From positions 18,078,001 through 18,142,000 of the forward strand of contig JALMGJ010000008.1 in assembly GCA_023362775.1 (NCBI GenBank): DNA of 64,000 nt, read 5' to 3'. The position numbers were made by a program, and so were the translations under genes. This stretch comes from Charina bottae. Lineage: Eukaryota > Chordata > Lepidosauria > Squamata > Charinaidae. The notes beneath the pieces were generated by a model, which did not search any database, was not told where the DNA came from, and saw nothing but the letters and a program-made list of their open reading frames with translations. Below, in pieces: positions 44,160-56,129 of the stretch (positions are counted from its first letter, which is position 1; the number at the start of each line of letters is the position of its first letter).

Positions 44160-45180
44160 TTTAACAGCTCTCTGAAATTCTTTGTTGAGTTTCTTCCTGA
44201 GATCTTTCTTGACTTTGGCTTCTATTTTGGCAATTTCTACCATCTTTTCTGACATCCAGTTTCTTCTGTTTCTTGGTCTTTAGCAATCTCTTTTCACATT
44301 CATCATTAATAATGTCTTTGATTTTGGTGCACAGTTCCACTGATACCCTATCAATGAGGTTCAAGCCTTCAAAGTGTTTCTTGATTTCCTGGTTTCTTGA
44401 AAATGGTAGGTATCTAGCCAAAATAATATTGTGGAAACAGGTTGCCTTTGTTCTTCTGCTTTAGGCTGATCTAGAACTTGCAGATTAGTTTGTGATTTAT
44501 TTGTGATCTGTTCTGCAATCAGCCCTTGGTCACATCTTTGCTGTTATAACAGCTCTTCCACTTCCTTGTACACATAGTCTAGTCAATTTGACTTCTGTAT
44601 GCTATGTGTCTGTGTCTGTGTCTGTGTCTGTGTCTGTGTGTCATTTTCATTGTTAGAAGAATATTAGCAATGAAGAAGTAATTGGATTGGAAGAAACTGC
44701 TTCATTTCTTCTTCCTAAGCCATACATTCCAACCATGTTCTTCTTAGTATTTCAAACTTTGGCATTTCAGTTTCCAACAACAAGCAACATATCTTGTTTG
44801 TGTGTTCTGTCCATTTCAGATTGAACTTGACCATAAAACTCATAAAGCTCTTATTCTCCATCAGTGGTTTGAGCATAAACATGGATATATATATATTATA
44901 TATACTAATAAAGGGATGTCCATGAAATCTGATTGATATTACTTAGTCATTGACTAATTGTACCCAAGTACTCTGTTTCTTATATCCTTCCTGAATGTGA
45001 AAGTAATGCCATCCCTTCTTTGTTTTAGTAGTTGTAGTATGTAGTAAACTGTATGAATTTCTCACTAAAAGTGCCCAATTCCAATCCATTTCAGTTTGCT
45101 CATGTCCAAGATGTCAATATGAAGTTGATTCATTCATTTTTCACGATGTTGAGTTTTCTGTGTTCATGCTTCTTATATTC
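44160..45180 (-). pseudogene. BovB endonuclease and linker, dead
   Basis: The endonuclease catalytic motif GDWNAKV is present as GN*NAKV: the Asp codon is now Asn and the Trp codon is a stop. The N-terminal TWNVRSMN motif reads IWNIRSMN. After several frame changes the linker is open for ~86 codons (44421-44161: MARYLPFSRNQEIKKHFEGL, then RVSVELCTKIKDII and KTKKQKKLDV). The RT beyond is barely readable. No function possible. Confidence 0.62.
44605..44640. repeat. (TGTGTC)n microsatellite
   Basis: About six hexamer units. Confidence 0.93.
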
Positions 45181-45299
45181 CATATTTCTACTGTAATTCT
45201 GTCTTTGCATCTTCAGATTTTTCCCCTTGCATGGTAACATCAGCAGCCATATTTGTATTTCTTATAGTTAATGAGAACAAAGCTCTCCAGTCCTGAGAG

Positions 45300-47110
45300 C
45301 TCACAGGTTCTTGCTAAACCATTTTTTAAAATGATGTTTTTATTTTAATGTTTCATGTTTATTAATGAGGATATATTAATTTCTGAAGTTAATAAACATT
45401 ACTAGTTTCTTGTATAGCTTACAGCATAATGCATTAGGAACCTAGGAGGTCAGTCAGAGGAAAAAAAAAGTGCTTTAATTTGTATTTTTATTTTCTAGCA
45501 AATCTAGAGGGATTTCTTTCCTCTGAAATCTGTAGTGGAAGTATCAAATATTAAAAGAAGATTAAACATACCTGGCTTTGTTTCCTTCTGGTTCTTATTC
45601 CCTTTATGTAAAAAAAATATATCAATAGTATTGTAGCCAAATTTCCAGTATCACAAAGTCAGATAGGCCTCAAATAAAGACTTTTATTTATGATGACAAA
45701 TGCTAAGGCTCTCCATGCAAGTTATACATGAGCTGCATTACTGGATAGTTACATAATTTGCTAACTGCCTTCTGTAAATTCATGCTTTGCTGTATCATTA
45801 TAGTTACAGGTGCTTATTTCTTGCCTATTGACAGGATCAGTTGAATTGTCGGCAGCCACCATATGGAATATCTTACATATTGTTTGTAATGGTAGTGGAA
45901 CTAAATTGTTAATCACACTGTCATAAAACATAAAGCCATGGAAACCAAATAAAACAACAGGGATCCAGCTTTGAAAACTAAAATTGTGCAAGTGGTATGC
46001 CTTAAAATGTGTAGAAAATTCATATTTGATAGATGCACTATGGCTGTTTTTGGTGAATGAGCACCAGGCCTTCAAGGTTACTTGCTTGATGGCTACAAAT
46101 TATTATAATATGATGGGAGTAATTCACAGATACTGGAGATAAGATTTCTTCAAGTAGGGATCCAAAGATTGGGCACAGTTGTACTTTCACACTGAATGTA
46201 TTTCATCTTTCATGTACGCTTTTTGTGGTTGAGCCATGGATTTTTCCAGTTGCTGGAAAAGGAAGTAAAGGGCATTTAGATTCCAATGTTCAAAGTACCA
46301 ACTTCAAAAGAGTTTATTCAAAGTCAATTTAGAAAACAGAAGAATGTTTTGGATTAGACGAAAGGCTCATCTGGTTCACCATTCTGTTCTCATACTTTTC
46401 AACCCACAAGCAACTGAGGTCTTTGTCTGGACCATGCATTTTGCAAAAGTCTTTATAATTATTTATACAATGTACACCTATGAAATATCCTTATCTCCAA
46501 CTGCTTCTCTCACTGTCATATCTTAGCATGTTTTAGGATTTGGGGATCTAAGCTCAGCTGTGGGCAAATAATACTTTAAGTGGCATCAAGGAATAGTGAA
46601 TATTAGCAGGCTCTTCCTGAAAATATTATGGCTATCACAATTTTCTCATCCAGGTTCCACCAGAGGCTATTAAGATTCTGCTTAACATGAATTAAACAGA
46701 CATCTCTTCTTCTCCTCAAATTATCTTTTTTTTAAAAAAACTCTTGCATAGCATTCTAATAAATCACTGTGAAAAGCAAGGAAAATAGGATAAAGGAGAT
46801 ATATATCAAATATGACTTAAAAGCCATTTCCACAGTCATCCAGCTATCTAGCAGCCTATCATGAAACCAAATCTTTACTTTTGCCTATATTTGTATAGAC
46901 GTTTTAAACAGAATGACATTTTCTACATGAATATAACTTTCATGTGGGCTACACTACCCCCAAGTTTTCATTCTACTTTAACTAGAAAAGGGGATCTCAG
47001 CAAAATGCTAATCAAGAAGCCCAAGAGTCCCAAATGAGCCTTGTACATTATTCCTGGCATCTCTTGGCATCTCATGGGGTTCTGTGAGAAAGTTAAGGGT
47101 ATGCTGAGGG
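45300..47110. other. AT-rich sequence, nothing recognised
   Basis: No ORF with a family signature; the 104-codon minus ORF at 45761-46075 has no recognisable motif. Confidence 0.5.
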
Positions 47111-47125
47111 TAAAAGTGCATGTTA

Positions 47126-47455
47126 AAGTAAAGGTAAAGGTTTTCCCCTGCACAGTCGTGTCCGACTCTAAGGGGCAGTGCTCATCTCCATTTCTTAACC
47201 GAAGAGCCAGCACTGTCCAAAGATGCTTCCGCGGTCATGTGGCTTGCATGATGTGCGGAACGCTGTTACCATCCCACTGAAGTGGTACCTATTTATCTAC
47301 TTGCATTTGCATGCTTTCGAATTTCTAGGTTGGCAATAGCTGGGGCGAGAGCGGGAGCTCACTCTGTCATGCGACGCTCAGGTCTCGAACCGTCGACCTT
47401 CCAATCAAGAAGCCTGGTGTCTTAACCACTGAGCCATCGTGCCCCCTTAACATTT
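47126..47455 (-). mobile_element. Sauria SINE, full length, antisense
   Basis: Flanked by the 12-bp TSD AAGTGCATGTTA (47114-47125 and 47456-47467). On the minus strand the tRNA-related head contains TGGCTCAGTGGTTAAGAC (A box, about 47419-47436) and GGTTCGAGACC (B box, 47381-47391). The body follows, then the 3' end AGAGTCGGACACGACTG and CTTTACCTTTACTT. The GAGTCGGACACGACT part is shared with the BovB LINE at 61085-61350, consistent with BovB machinery mobilising Sauria SINEs. Confidence 0.93.
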
Positions 47456-47738
47456 AAGTGCATGTTACATTTGTTTATTTATTTACTTCATTTGTATATT
47501 GGCCAAACCCAAAGTCTTTGGGCAGCCAAAAATCTCATCAAAAGATAAAATAACACTCACAATGATGTAATGTGTGTGTTTGCAGTTGATTATGCTAATT
47601 TGATTTTTAGTAGATGAAATATATAGGATCCCAAACTATATCAGAACACAAGTTGAGGAACTTATCTCTTTACCTTGCCAAAATCTTGATTTACAACTCC
47701 CCTTTGCTCTATGGAATTTTTTATATATATATATAAAA
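47456..47738. other. No feature recognised
   Basis: Short AT-rich stretch with a (TTTA)n patch near 47473. Confidence 0.4.
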
Positions 47739-48235
47739 TCACACTTGAGGTTCTTTAGCTACAGCAAGTTCCAATAGATGTAGCAATAATTCTGCCATCT
47801 TCTTCAATTTTCCAGTATCTGTCTCAGGTTCTTTTTCTGTGGGAGAGAGAGAGAATTCCAGGTATGCAGTGGCTGGAAGGGAAAATGTTTAAATCCATGC
47901 CACACAGTAGTTTTGGTCTTACGCATATCCTTTACTAAAAATAAAATGAGCATGTACCTAAATTATCTCTTTTCAAGTAGATTTAAAAGCAGAAAAAGAA
48001 CCTCAACCTGTATGGATGATGTTACCTAGTTGGATAATGAAACATCTGCAAGTAAACAACCAAGCTTAGAGAGCATCAAGAACTCCACAGTTCAACCCTG
48101 AGCTACAGATATTCTCTTCTATTGGAAAGAACCTCAACCAGGTCCCAATTAAGGTACTAGAAAATTGAGGAAGATGGCAGAAGTACTACCACATCTATTG
48201 GATCTAGCTGTGGCTAAAGAACCTCACTTGCCTAA
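47739..48235. mobile_element. Retroelement fragment with ~95-bp inverted ends
   Basis: 47739-47835 is the reverse complement of 48137-48235 at roughly 85% identity (shared blocks GAGGTTCTTTAGC, CCAATAGATGT, TTCTGCCATCTTC). The middle contains GGATGATGTTACCTAGTTGG, ATAATGAAACATCTGCAAG and CCAAGCTTAGAGAGCATCAA, a phrase I remember as a widespread reptile and bird repeat. The layout GGATGA-stem-GAAAC recalls the hammerhead-like motif of the PLEs. Family not certain. Confidence 0.55.
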
Positions 48236-48469
48236 ATTAATACATGCAAATGAGCAGTGATTTATTATGCAATTGGGAGGTAACAGGAACCCATAACAGG
48301 ACTACCAATAATTGATGGGAAATACTTGATTAATGCTAATTCTGAATATATTCATCATTCTGTCCAATCCTTCTTTATAAGCTTTTTCATCTAAGATAAT
48401 TATATACAAAAAAAGATGACTTCTCCCATGTATCAATATAGTCTTGGGGACCTGATATAAGAATAATAC

Positions 48470-48610
48470 CCATAGATTCATAGAACTGGAAGAAGCTATC
48501 TAGGCCATTGATTCCAACACCTTCCTAATTCACATTCAGTCAGAATATGCCTTTCTTTAAATTAAATGAAATAGTTCATGTCCTGTGTTGCAACAATTAT
48601 GCTAGATGGT
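48470..48610 (-). mobile_element. CR1 3' end remnant, antisense
   Basis: CATAGATTCATAGAACTGGA, then GATTCCAACACC, is the reverse complement of a CR1 3' end (tandem ATTCTATG-type octamer). More diverged than 22303-22505. Confidence 0.6.
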
Positions 48611-48619
48611 CCAGGGCAT

Positions 48620-51030
48620 AGGTATATGCATATGATATGTATCCATTTCAGTTTATCTTAGGAAGTCTCCAACTTACCTTCTGCATTTTTCCTTGCCTCT
48701 GTCCCATGTACACCATATATTGGTATCATCCATGTTCATATAAATATACTATAGACATCATTTAAAGTATCAGTGCAGAGATAGGGTACTTTAATTACTT
48801 CCAAAAGCTCCTGAAATATCGGAAAATAATGTATATATTTTAGATCTTTGGTATAAGTTCTGAAATACCAAGCCATTATAAAGACTATTAAATTTTGATA
48901 ATGTGGGATAAGAAAAATATTGGTGGAACTATATCAGAAATCATGTTTTAGACAAATTGTAAGTTGGATTTCAGATGGCTTTATTCAGACTAAAATAATA
49001 ACCAAAGCTATTGTATGCAGGCCTCTTGAAGCACATATTTCAGACAAAAGTGGCTCTAGGACTGAGAACAGTAACATGGATGAATCGTCCTCCTTTTGTT
49101 ATAGCCAGACCTTTTTTATTAGCAGGACCTTTACTTCAAAGTTCTCTTCCACCCAACACAAATATTCTTTCCTTGGAAACCTCTAAGTTGTTGATGCTGT
49201 CTCAAAATTTAATATTCTTTTTTATGTGTGTGTATAAAAATAGGAAATTAATTCATAATCGTTAAATAAGTCAAAATAGAATCTTCTTGAATAGGAAGGG
49301 TACATATGTCATGGAAAACCTAATAAAAATCTAACTCCTCAAAATGCTAGTTTTTCATTTATGTATGGAAAGGAATGTATATGTGAGAGCTGTTATCAGT
49401 ATTGACATAAATAAAGAAGCTATTTTAGACACTTGAATTACAGTATGTGTTAAGGATTCTGATCAGGGAAGGGAAGGGAACTTTGGAAAATGGATACCTT
49501 TTTTTATCGAACTTCTTCTTGAAAAAATAGTCTGGCTATACATCCCCATCTAGTGGAGTTACAGAATTGTGGCCTAGAACATTCAATTAGATGCCTCCCT
49601 AATTCCAAGTTTGGGGGGGGGGGTTGTTTTGTTTTGTATCAAGCAATGCTTGATTTCATGACCTTGGTGCTCTGTTCCCATTTCTTTTCCATCATGAACA
49701 TTTCTCATTAGAATTTTAATACTAATACCTTATATACTGAGAGTGGGGCGAGGAAGGTGGAACTTCCAAGTGGTGCCCCCTGGTAACAGCGAATTTTTCG
49801 TTGGCTAATCCTTCCAATCCAGAATGCAGGAAACATCTTTTTTTTCCCCTGTATTTCTGACACGAAACAAACGATATACTGAGAGAGAACAATGGTGGTA
49901 TTTAGAATAAAGTTTAAACAAAGACAAAATTAAAAAAACCTAACTGAACCAGGAAATACAAAGGAGGAAATGGCTGAACAGGCCTCTATAAAGTCCCTGC
50001 CAATCTCCTGAACAAGTGCCAGTCTAATCTAGCATAGAATGCCAAGGGACTCTCATCTGTCTTTGAAGGGGAGGGGAGAAAATTCTGCCTTCGTTCTGGA
50101 AAGGCTGATGATGGGAAAAGACTGACAAACATAACATTTTAATTATTTCTTACAACTGTGTATGTTGAGGTGACTTTTTCCCAGGTTAGTTTTAATATCT
50201 GTTAAATGTGTAAGGCATAAAGCATTGGACAGAAACTCAAGTGAATACAATTAAAAAAAATTCAAAAAACCACTAATTAGCACTTTATAAGTACTTCAAG
50301 CAAAACTATCAAAATACAAAATGAGTTATGCTCCATCATTTCCCTTATTCATGCCACTTGCGTACCTCTGCAATCTTGTTTTAGAAAAACGCTATCATCT
50401 AAAAGAAAGGAGAGTTCAGAAATGATAAACGAAATGGTAAGCGTTACTATGTGGATTTTTATTTAGTGTTAATATCTCTGTGTATAAATAATTCAGCTCT
50501 TTCACTCCCAAGCTGTTTAGTTTTCATATCCAACTAATGAGCAAGTCATTTTCATCTCTTCATTGTTATACAAACACTGTCAAGCACATACTTGCAGTTT
50601 CCATTAGTGAACTACTAATTGCAATATTAGTAAATACTTGCAATGAGATTCATCAATTTTCTTCAGATTTCTGACTTCAGTATGGTTCACAGAGTTCTAC
50701 ATGGACTGCCTATCTCCTTCTTTTACTTTCATGTCATAGAATAATCCATGAAATCATTGGACTTGGATGTGTCATTTTTATATCAATAGATAATAAACCA
50801 TAGCCAAAATATACTTAAAGTTATAGTACTGATTAAAAAAAATCTTTCTTTTGTGAAGTATGAGTAAGAATTGTGGCTAATGAGAATTTCTAAGGAAAAG
50901 GGTCTATTTATTTTGATACATTATGTAGCATGTCTATTCATACATACATATAAAAAGTGAATGAGTCAAAATGACTAATTGTATTGTTTATGATGAAGGG
51001 TTAGGGTTAAGTTTACAAGGGTAATGACAG
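48620..51030. other. AT-rich sequence, nothing recognised
   Basis: A G-run at 49612-49623 with TTTTG repeats beside it; two telomere-like hexamers (GGGTTAGGGTTA) at 50998-51009, too few to be meaningful. Confidence 0.5.
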
Positions 51031-51039
51031 GTTCTGAAT

Positions 51040-51760
51040 ATGGGGCAGACCATTATTTGATAGTATCAATTATCAAGATCAATCTTGGGAAAAATGGCCA
51101 TGGATGGAGAGATCAGTGAAAGAAACAAGAGTGAGAGTATAATGACTGCAGAACACATTAAAAAGTTTTTGAAGGTAGGATAACTCCCAACAGAATGGAT
51201 GGAAGAGGACACAAGAAAAGAGTATCTGCTTGGAACAGTGTGAAAAGAATACACCACATCTCAGCAGTGTGTGGGGTTTCTGCAAAAGGAAGGCATGAAA
51301 AGGGATGCTTCATAAAATCATGAAGTGAAAGAAGATGTGGAGGAGAACAAGTGGTACAAAATGAGAATAAAAGGAATTCTAAATGCAGTGGGACTTAGTT
51401 TGTTGAACGTGTCTGAGAGGGGATTCAGCATAAGTCCGGTCAAAAAGGTACAAGAAATGAGAACACAAAAATTTTTGGAAGTGCAGTGTACTTTTATCCT
51501 GGACAGCAAATGTGCAGAGAAAACTGCTAGTTTTCAGCAGGTTACTGAGAAATACATGAATGTGCAAGATAAGTTTATCAACATTTGTTGATTTAAAGAA
51601 CGTGCATGATAAATTAGGCCTGAATTATGGAATTTTTATGTGAATATGCAGGTTTGTTGCTGAATCTGTTAGGTGTGGGTATATGACGGAAGTAAACCAT
51701 ATGTGAGAATAATGCTTGTCTGTATGATAGCCAGAGACAGACAGAGAGGGAGGAAGGGGG
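51040..51760 (+). pseudogene. Decayed non-LTR retrotransposon coding remnant
   Basis: In shifting plus frames the stretch reads ADHYLIVSIIKI (like the SDHYLV end of an APE endonuclease) near 51048, and FVDLKNVHDK near 51589 (like RT motif A, FVDLKKAYDK) followed by LNYGIF. Between them is an 88-codon ORF (51325-51591) that would be the linker. The composition is A-rich. The clade is unclear (RTE- or R4-like). Conservation is weak and rests on two motifs in the right order. Confidence 0.35.
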
Positions 51761-52152
51761 AGTGAAATTGAGCTGTGTGTGAAAGACAAAATTGGTTTTG
51801 TGTGTGTTTCTCTGTGTTTGAACAATATATAAATAAGTGAATAAAGGGTGCCTCAAGGTCAATACTACTAGGCTGAAACAGGAACCCTATTCTTGCCTGA
51901 ATTATGACATCTACCTTTGGGGAATTCTGTAGTCCAAAGATCAATCATGGCTTCAAAAGGAAGATCTGTTATGTTAGTTTGGAACCAACTGAAAAAATAA
52001 AGAATCCAAGATACTTTGGGAATGAAATAAATTTTTAATAAGTTTTCCACAACTATATATATTACTAAATAGCTTAATTCTAATATTTTTCAAGTAGAAA
52101 TCTATCCATTTCACTGTATTTGCAAGAATACAGAGCAGATAATCATCTATAC

Positions 52153-52442
52153 CAGAGCTTTCCAAACTTTTCATGTTGGTGATACACTTTTTAGACATGC
52201 ATCATTTCACGACACACTCTTACAGCAGGGCATCATTTCGCGACACACTCTTACAGCAGGGCACAAGGCAGGCACTAGGACCTGTGCAGAATCACAGCAG
52301 GTATGGAGGCAGCCAGGCACAAGGCAGGCACTAGGACCTGCGCAGAATCCTAGCAGGGCTCTGAGGCAGCAGCAGCCGCGACACACCCAGACACTTCAGC
52401 CGACACACTAACGTGTCCCGACACACAGTTTGGAAAGCTCTG
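52153..52442. mobile_element. hAT-type MITE 2 (290 bp)
   Basis: TIRs CAGAGCTTTCCAAACT and AGTTTGGAAAGCTCTG with the perfect 8-bp TSD ATCTATAC (52145-52152 and 52443-52450). Internal direct repeats: GACACACTCTTACAGCAGGG twice (near 52210 and 52240) and CACAAGGCAGGCACTAGGAC twice (near 52262 and 52318). No transposase. Termini match the MITE at 23917-24255; the interior does not. Confidence 0.93.
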
Positions 52443-52484
52443 ATCTATACACTAATAGAATTCACTCTTATCCCTTAAATTAAT

Positions 52485-52486
52485 AC

Positions 52487-52556
<70 letters not shown>
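52485..52556. repeat. (ACATAC)n microsatellite
   Basis: About twelve hexamer units starting 43 bases beyond the MITE. Confidence 0.95.
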
Positions 52557-52805
52557 TGCTTTTGCAATATGTGAAGATATTTACTATATATAATTATTTT
52601 ATTATTTATTTATTTTTCAAATTTAGCCACCACCCATCTCCCCCAGAAAAGGGGAACTCTGGGTGGTTTACAACAGGAAACACATTAAAACAATAAGTAT
52701 AAAAAACACCTAAAAATATAAACATACAATTATTAAATATAAATATAAAAAGAATAAATATAAAATCCAAGTGTCCATAAAAGATCCAATTCAGTGATGA
52801 GAGCT

Positions 52806-53128
52806 CTAAGGTGCCAGCCACCCCCAAGAATAACTTCTCCCCTTCCCACCCCAAGCGAGACGGCAGAGCCAAGTCTTCAGGTTCTTCTGGAAGGCCAGGA
52901 GCGATGGGGCCTGTCTCACCTCTGGGGGCAGAATGTTCCAGAGGGTGGGGGCCACTGCAGAGAAGGCCCAGTTCCTGGACTCCACCAAATGAAATTCTCA
53001 TGCATACGGGGTCTGTAACATGCCCTCTGTGCATGACTGGGTGAATGGGTTGATGTCATGGGGATGAGACGGTCCCTCAGGTAACCTGGACCCATGCCAT
53101 GTAGGGCTTTAAAGATGATCACCAACAT
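52806..53128 (-). pseudogene. L2-like LINE C-terminal domain
   Basis: Pieces in two frames: FKALHGMGPGYLRDRLIPMT (53128-52990) and RNWAFSAVAPTLWNILPPEVR with LKTWLCRLAWG (52988-52806), joined by a frameshift. Same module as at 15209-15665 and 37663-38160. Confidence 0.85.
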
Positions 53129-53140
53129 CTTGAATTGGAC

Positions 53141-54165
53141 TCAGAAGCAAACTGGCAGCAGTGGTGTCACATGTGCCGATCTTGGGGCACCAAGAGCTGC
53201 TCGCGCAGCTGCATTCTGGACCAACTGAAGCTTCCAGATACCCTTCAAGGGTAGCCCCATGTAGAACGCATTGCAATAGTCTATATGGGAGATGACCAGG
53301 GCATGAGTGACTGTTCGAAGGGCTTCTCGATCCAGGAAAGGGCATAACTGGCGCACAACATGAAGTTGCAGAAAGGCCCTTCTGGCCACGACTGCCACCT
53401 GCTCTTCGAGCAGGAGTTGTGAGTCCATAAGAACCCCCAGATTCCACACCAGCTCTGTCTGGGGCAGTGCGACCCCATCCAGAACTAAAGATGACAATTT
53501 CCTGGATACAGAGGAGCCATTAACCCACAGCCACTCTGTCTTACCAGGGTTCAGCCGAAGCCTGATGTTCCCCATCCAGACCCCCACAGCCTCCAGGCAC
53601 TGAAAGAGGGCAGTCACTACATCACTTACTTCACTCGGGATGGAGATGTACAACTGGGTATCATCAGCATACTGATGATATCTCATTCCATGGTGACGGA
53701 TGATCTCACCCAGTGGTTTCATGTAGATATTGAATAGGAGAGGAGAGAAGACCAAACCATGCAGCACCCCACAGAAGAGGGGGCGAGGGTCGGATCTCTC
53801 ATCTCCTATTACCACTGATTGGGACTGGCCCTGGAGGAAGGAGGTGAACCAGCACAAAGCATCGCCTCCCACCCCCAACTCCCTCAGCCATCCCAAAAGG
53901 ATATCATGGTCGATGGTATTGAAAGCTGCTGAGAGGTCGAGAAGAGCCAGGATCGATGCATTCCCTCCATCCTGCTCCTGCCAGAGATCAAAGTGTGACC
54001 AATGCAGTTTCCACTCCATATCCTGGCCTGAAACCTGACTGGAAGGGGTCCAGATAATCTGTTTCATCCAGAATCCTCTGGAGTTGCAACGCTACTACCT
54101 TCTTAACCACCTTCCACAAAAAGGGGAGGTGGGAGACTGGAGAAAAGTTGTCCAGCACAATATGA
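53141..54165 (-). pseudogene. L2-like LINE reverse transcriptase, mostly open
   Basis: A 308-codon frame (54067-53141) reads LLDLSAAFNTIDHDILLGWL (motif A with FD changed to FN), LFCGVLHGLVFSPLLFNIYM (motif B, PQG changed to LHG), HQYADDTQLYIS (motif C intact), LNPGKTEWLW, LVISHIDYCNAFYMGLP and KLQLVQNAAARAALGAPR. A frameshift near 53140 separates it from the last part. Loss of the motif A Asp makes it inactive even where open. Confidence 0.88.
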
Positions 54166-54169
54166 TCAC

Positions 54170-55845
54170 ATTATAATGCAACAAACAGCTGATATTTTTC
54201 CTAGTTTTCATTATCATATCTAATGTTTTATGTATATGCAATCATTCTGATCCTTCAGATTTGTTGGACTCCAGCTACCTTTATTAAGAATCATCAAGAA
54301 TGATTGTCATGTATGATGGCAATTATAGTTAAGCATCTAGATGCTCACCGTTTTTCATATTTGTATAGTTACAGAATATTTATATGAATATGTGACTTTT
54401 TCATTTGGGCAAAATTTGTATTTTTTCAATTAAGAAAGGAGATATTTCAGAATACTGACATGAATGGGGACACATTAAATGCCAAAGACTGAAAACCAAT
54501 TACAGACCTGAGAAAGCATTAAGTTATTACCATTCCACATCTATTTAATGTTTAGCTGATTGAGAAAATGGGAATAATCTATATCAGATTACTACTCATT
54601 TGTCATTATAAACTAGAAAACCTTTTCCCATTTATCTTTAAACTTCATTAGAAGCTTACTTCAACAAGTAATTCAAACTCTGTGCACTGAAAATGGGTCA
54701 CTGGATTACTGACCCATAAAGTCACATGTATTAATATTGATTCAGGATGAATTAATCATAATAATATGTAACTAATATTTTTTTCTGTATAGATATATCT
54801 TCTAGGAATGGCATATTATATGAAGTTACAACTGTCTGATGTTAATTTGTAGGGACATTGCTTGTCAATGGTCTGAGATGGTTGGTTGCTTTTTCCACAA
54901 CAGAAGCTATTGATTAGGATGTAGTTGGGGATCTCTGTTGAATGTGTGAAATGGAATGTTTATGTAATGAAACTGTGTTGTATTGCTGTATGTGAAATAA
55001 AGATTTTTTTTTTGTTTTTCTCAAATTCTGTAATGCTCGTATCTTTGTTTCTTTCCAAAATTTGCATATACTTGCATGCACATAGACATTATTAAAATGC
55101 TTCTCTTTATGGTTGCCAATTATTATCCAGCTTGTTTCATGCAATATTGGTCTTCCCCATCAGGTCCCCAAGTTCCATGCTGAGCAGAAATGTCTCAAAG
55201 AATATGAATGGGAATAAAATTCCCATGAGATTGGGAATTCTAATAAAGCAAGGTTCGCAACCACATGGACAGTTCTTGTGTTGGGGTAAATGTGATTAGA
55301 ACTCTTCTTCACATATTTCCATTCAGGAACACAGAAAGCATAGGTGATATTTGGGATTTGTATAATATATGTGATCCATGCATGCACATGTGTGCATTCA
55401 CACAGAGTTTCAGCATAATCACTGAATAGGGCTATCACTTTCCAGACTAATTGTGCTTTATCTTTGCAAACGTTCTAGAGGTGTAACAACAGAACCTGGA
55501 GCTAGTTGCATAGAATATGGAAAAGAAGGGATTGCAGATTCCTGATAACGTTTTGGAAAATGAGCTATTTGTGTCAGCAAAGAAAAGAGACAAGCTATCA
55601 TTTCACAAGAAGGTCCAAATCTCAGTATATCAAACAGGATTAGTGCTTTTATTTTTTATGCTGTTCTATACAGTGGATTATAAGGTTGTTTGGGCTGCAT
55701 AATTGTCTGAAATGTCTTATGAAGTTATTGTCTAACAACATTACAGTACCTGTATTTATGACTGTAACATATTTTCAACATAAACTTTATAATACTAATA
55801 TGTTTTATTTTTTCTAAACTCTACTTAATTATTTTGAGGTTAATT
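54170..55845. other. AT-rich sequence, nothing recognised
   Basis: ORFs up to ~92 codons without motifs. No repeat recognised. Confidence 0.5.
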
Positions 55846-55849
55846 TTGA

Positions 55850-56128
55850 GGTGAGGTGAGGTTAGCCCCAAACCTTTTGGCCTTCCATAAAGCTCTCAAA
55901 ATGTGTTTTTTTCAGCAAGCCTGGGGATCCGCTGGTAACAGGCAGCCTGCATGCTGATTATACTATATGTAAACATCTTCCCTCTCATGGTCTTGTTTTA
56001 TCCATGCTTATTGTTTTAATGGGTTTGCAAAATGTATTAATTCTTGTTTTTATTGTACGCTGCCCAGTCACTTTGGGTGAGATGGGCAGCCATATAAATT
56101 TGATAAATAAATAAATAAATAAATAATT
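55850..56128 (+). mobile_element. L2-like LINE 3' UTR and tail, diverged
   Basis: A T-rich 3' UTR ends in GTACGCTGCCCAGTCACTTT, GGGTGAGATGGGCAGCCATA and (AAAT)n. The terminal hairpin is kept in compensated form (GCTGCCCAGT / GATGGGCAGC). Upstream limit uncertain. Confidence 0.65.
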
Positions 56129-56129
56129 T

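Larger units (their letters stand above)
43840..45290 (-). mobile_element. BovB (RTE) LINE, old antisense copy
   Basis: The minus strand carries decayed BovB coding sequence: IWNIRSMN near 45160, RNRVLGYN and HVYAQTTDGE near 44960-44870, LVVGN*NAKV near 44790, MYGLGRRNEA near 44720, FEGLNLIDRVSVELCTKI near 44370. A YADD-like stretch lies near 43980. Order matches a BovB endonuclease to linker to RT. A (TGTGTC)n array is inserted or expanded at 44605-44640. Boundaries are approximate. Confidence 0.65.
52600..54165 (-). mobile_element. L2-like LINE, antisense, 5'-truncated
   Basis: From the tail (TTTA)n at 52600-52617 and hairpin (GTAAACCACCCAGAGTTCCC...GGGGGAGATGGGTGGTGG on minus) through the C-terminal domain to the RT, starting near 54165 in the FPFLWKVVKKVV region. 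About 1.57 kb. The 5' end lies next to AT-rich DNA without a clear TSD. Confidence 0.9.

Noticed and set aside
43840..45290. First thought to be an anonymous AT-rich region with one chance ORF at 44161-44421
   Set aside because: Rejected as chance once BovB motifs were found in order on the minus strand; now annotated as an old BovB copy.
47381..47436. A- and B-box sequences that could suggest a tRNA gene
   Set aside because: They belong to the Sauria SINE head (antisense); the acceptor and anticodon stems do not form a proper tRNA and the SINE body follows with its own TSD.
50998..51009. Telomere-like GGGTTAGGGTTA
   Set aside because: Only two hexamers; far too short for an interstitial telomeric site.
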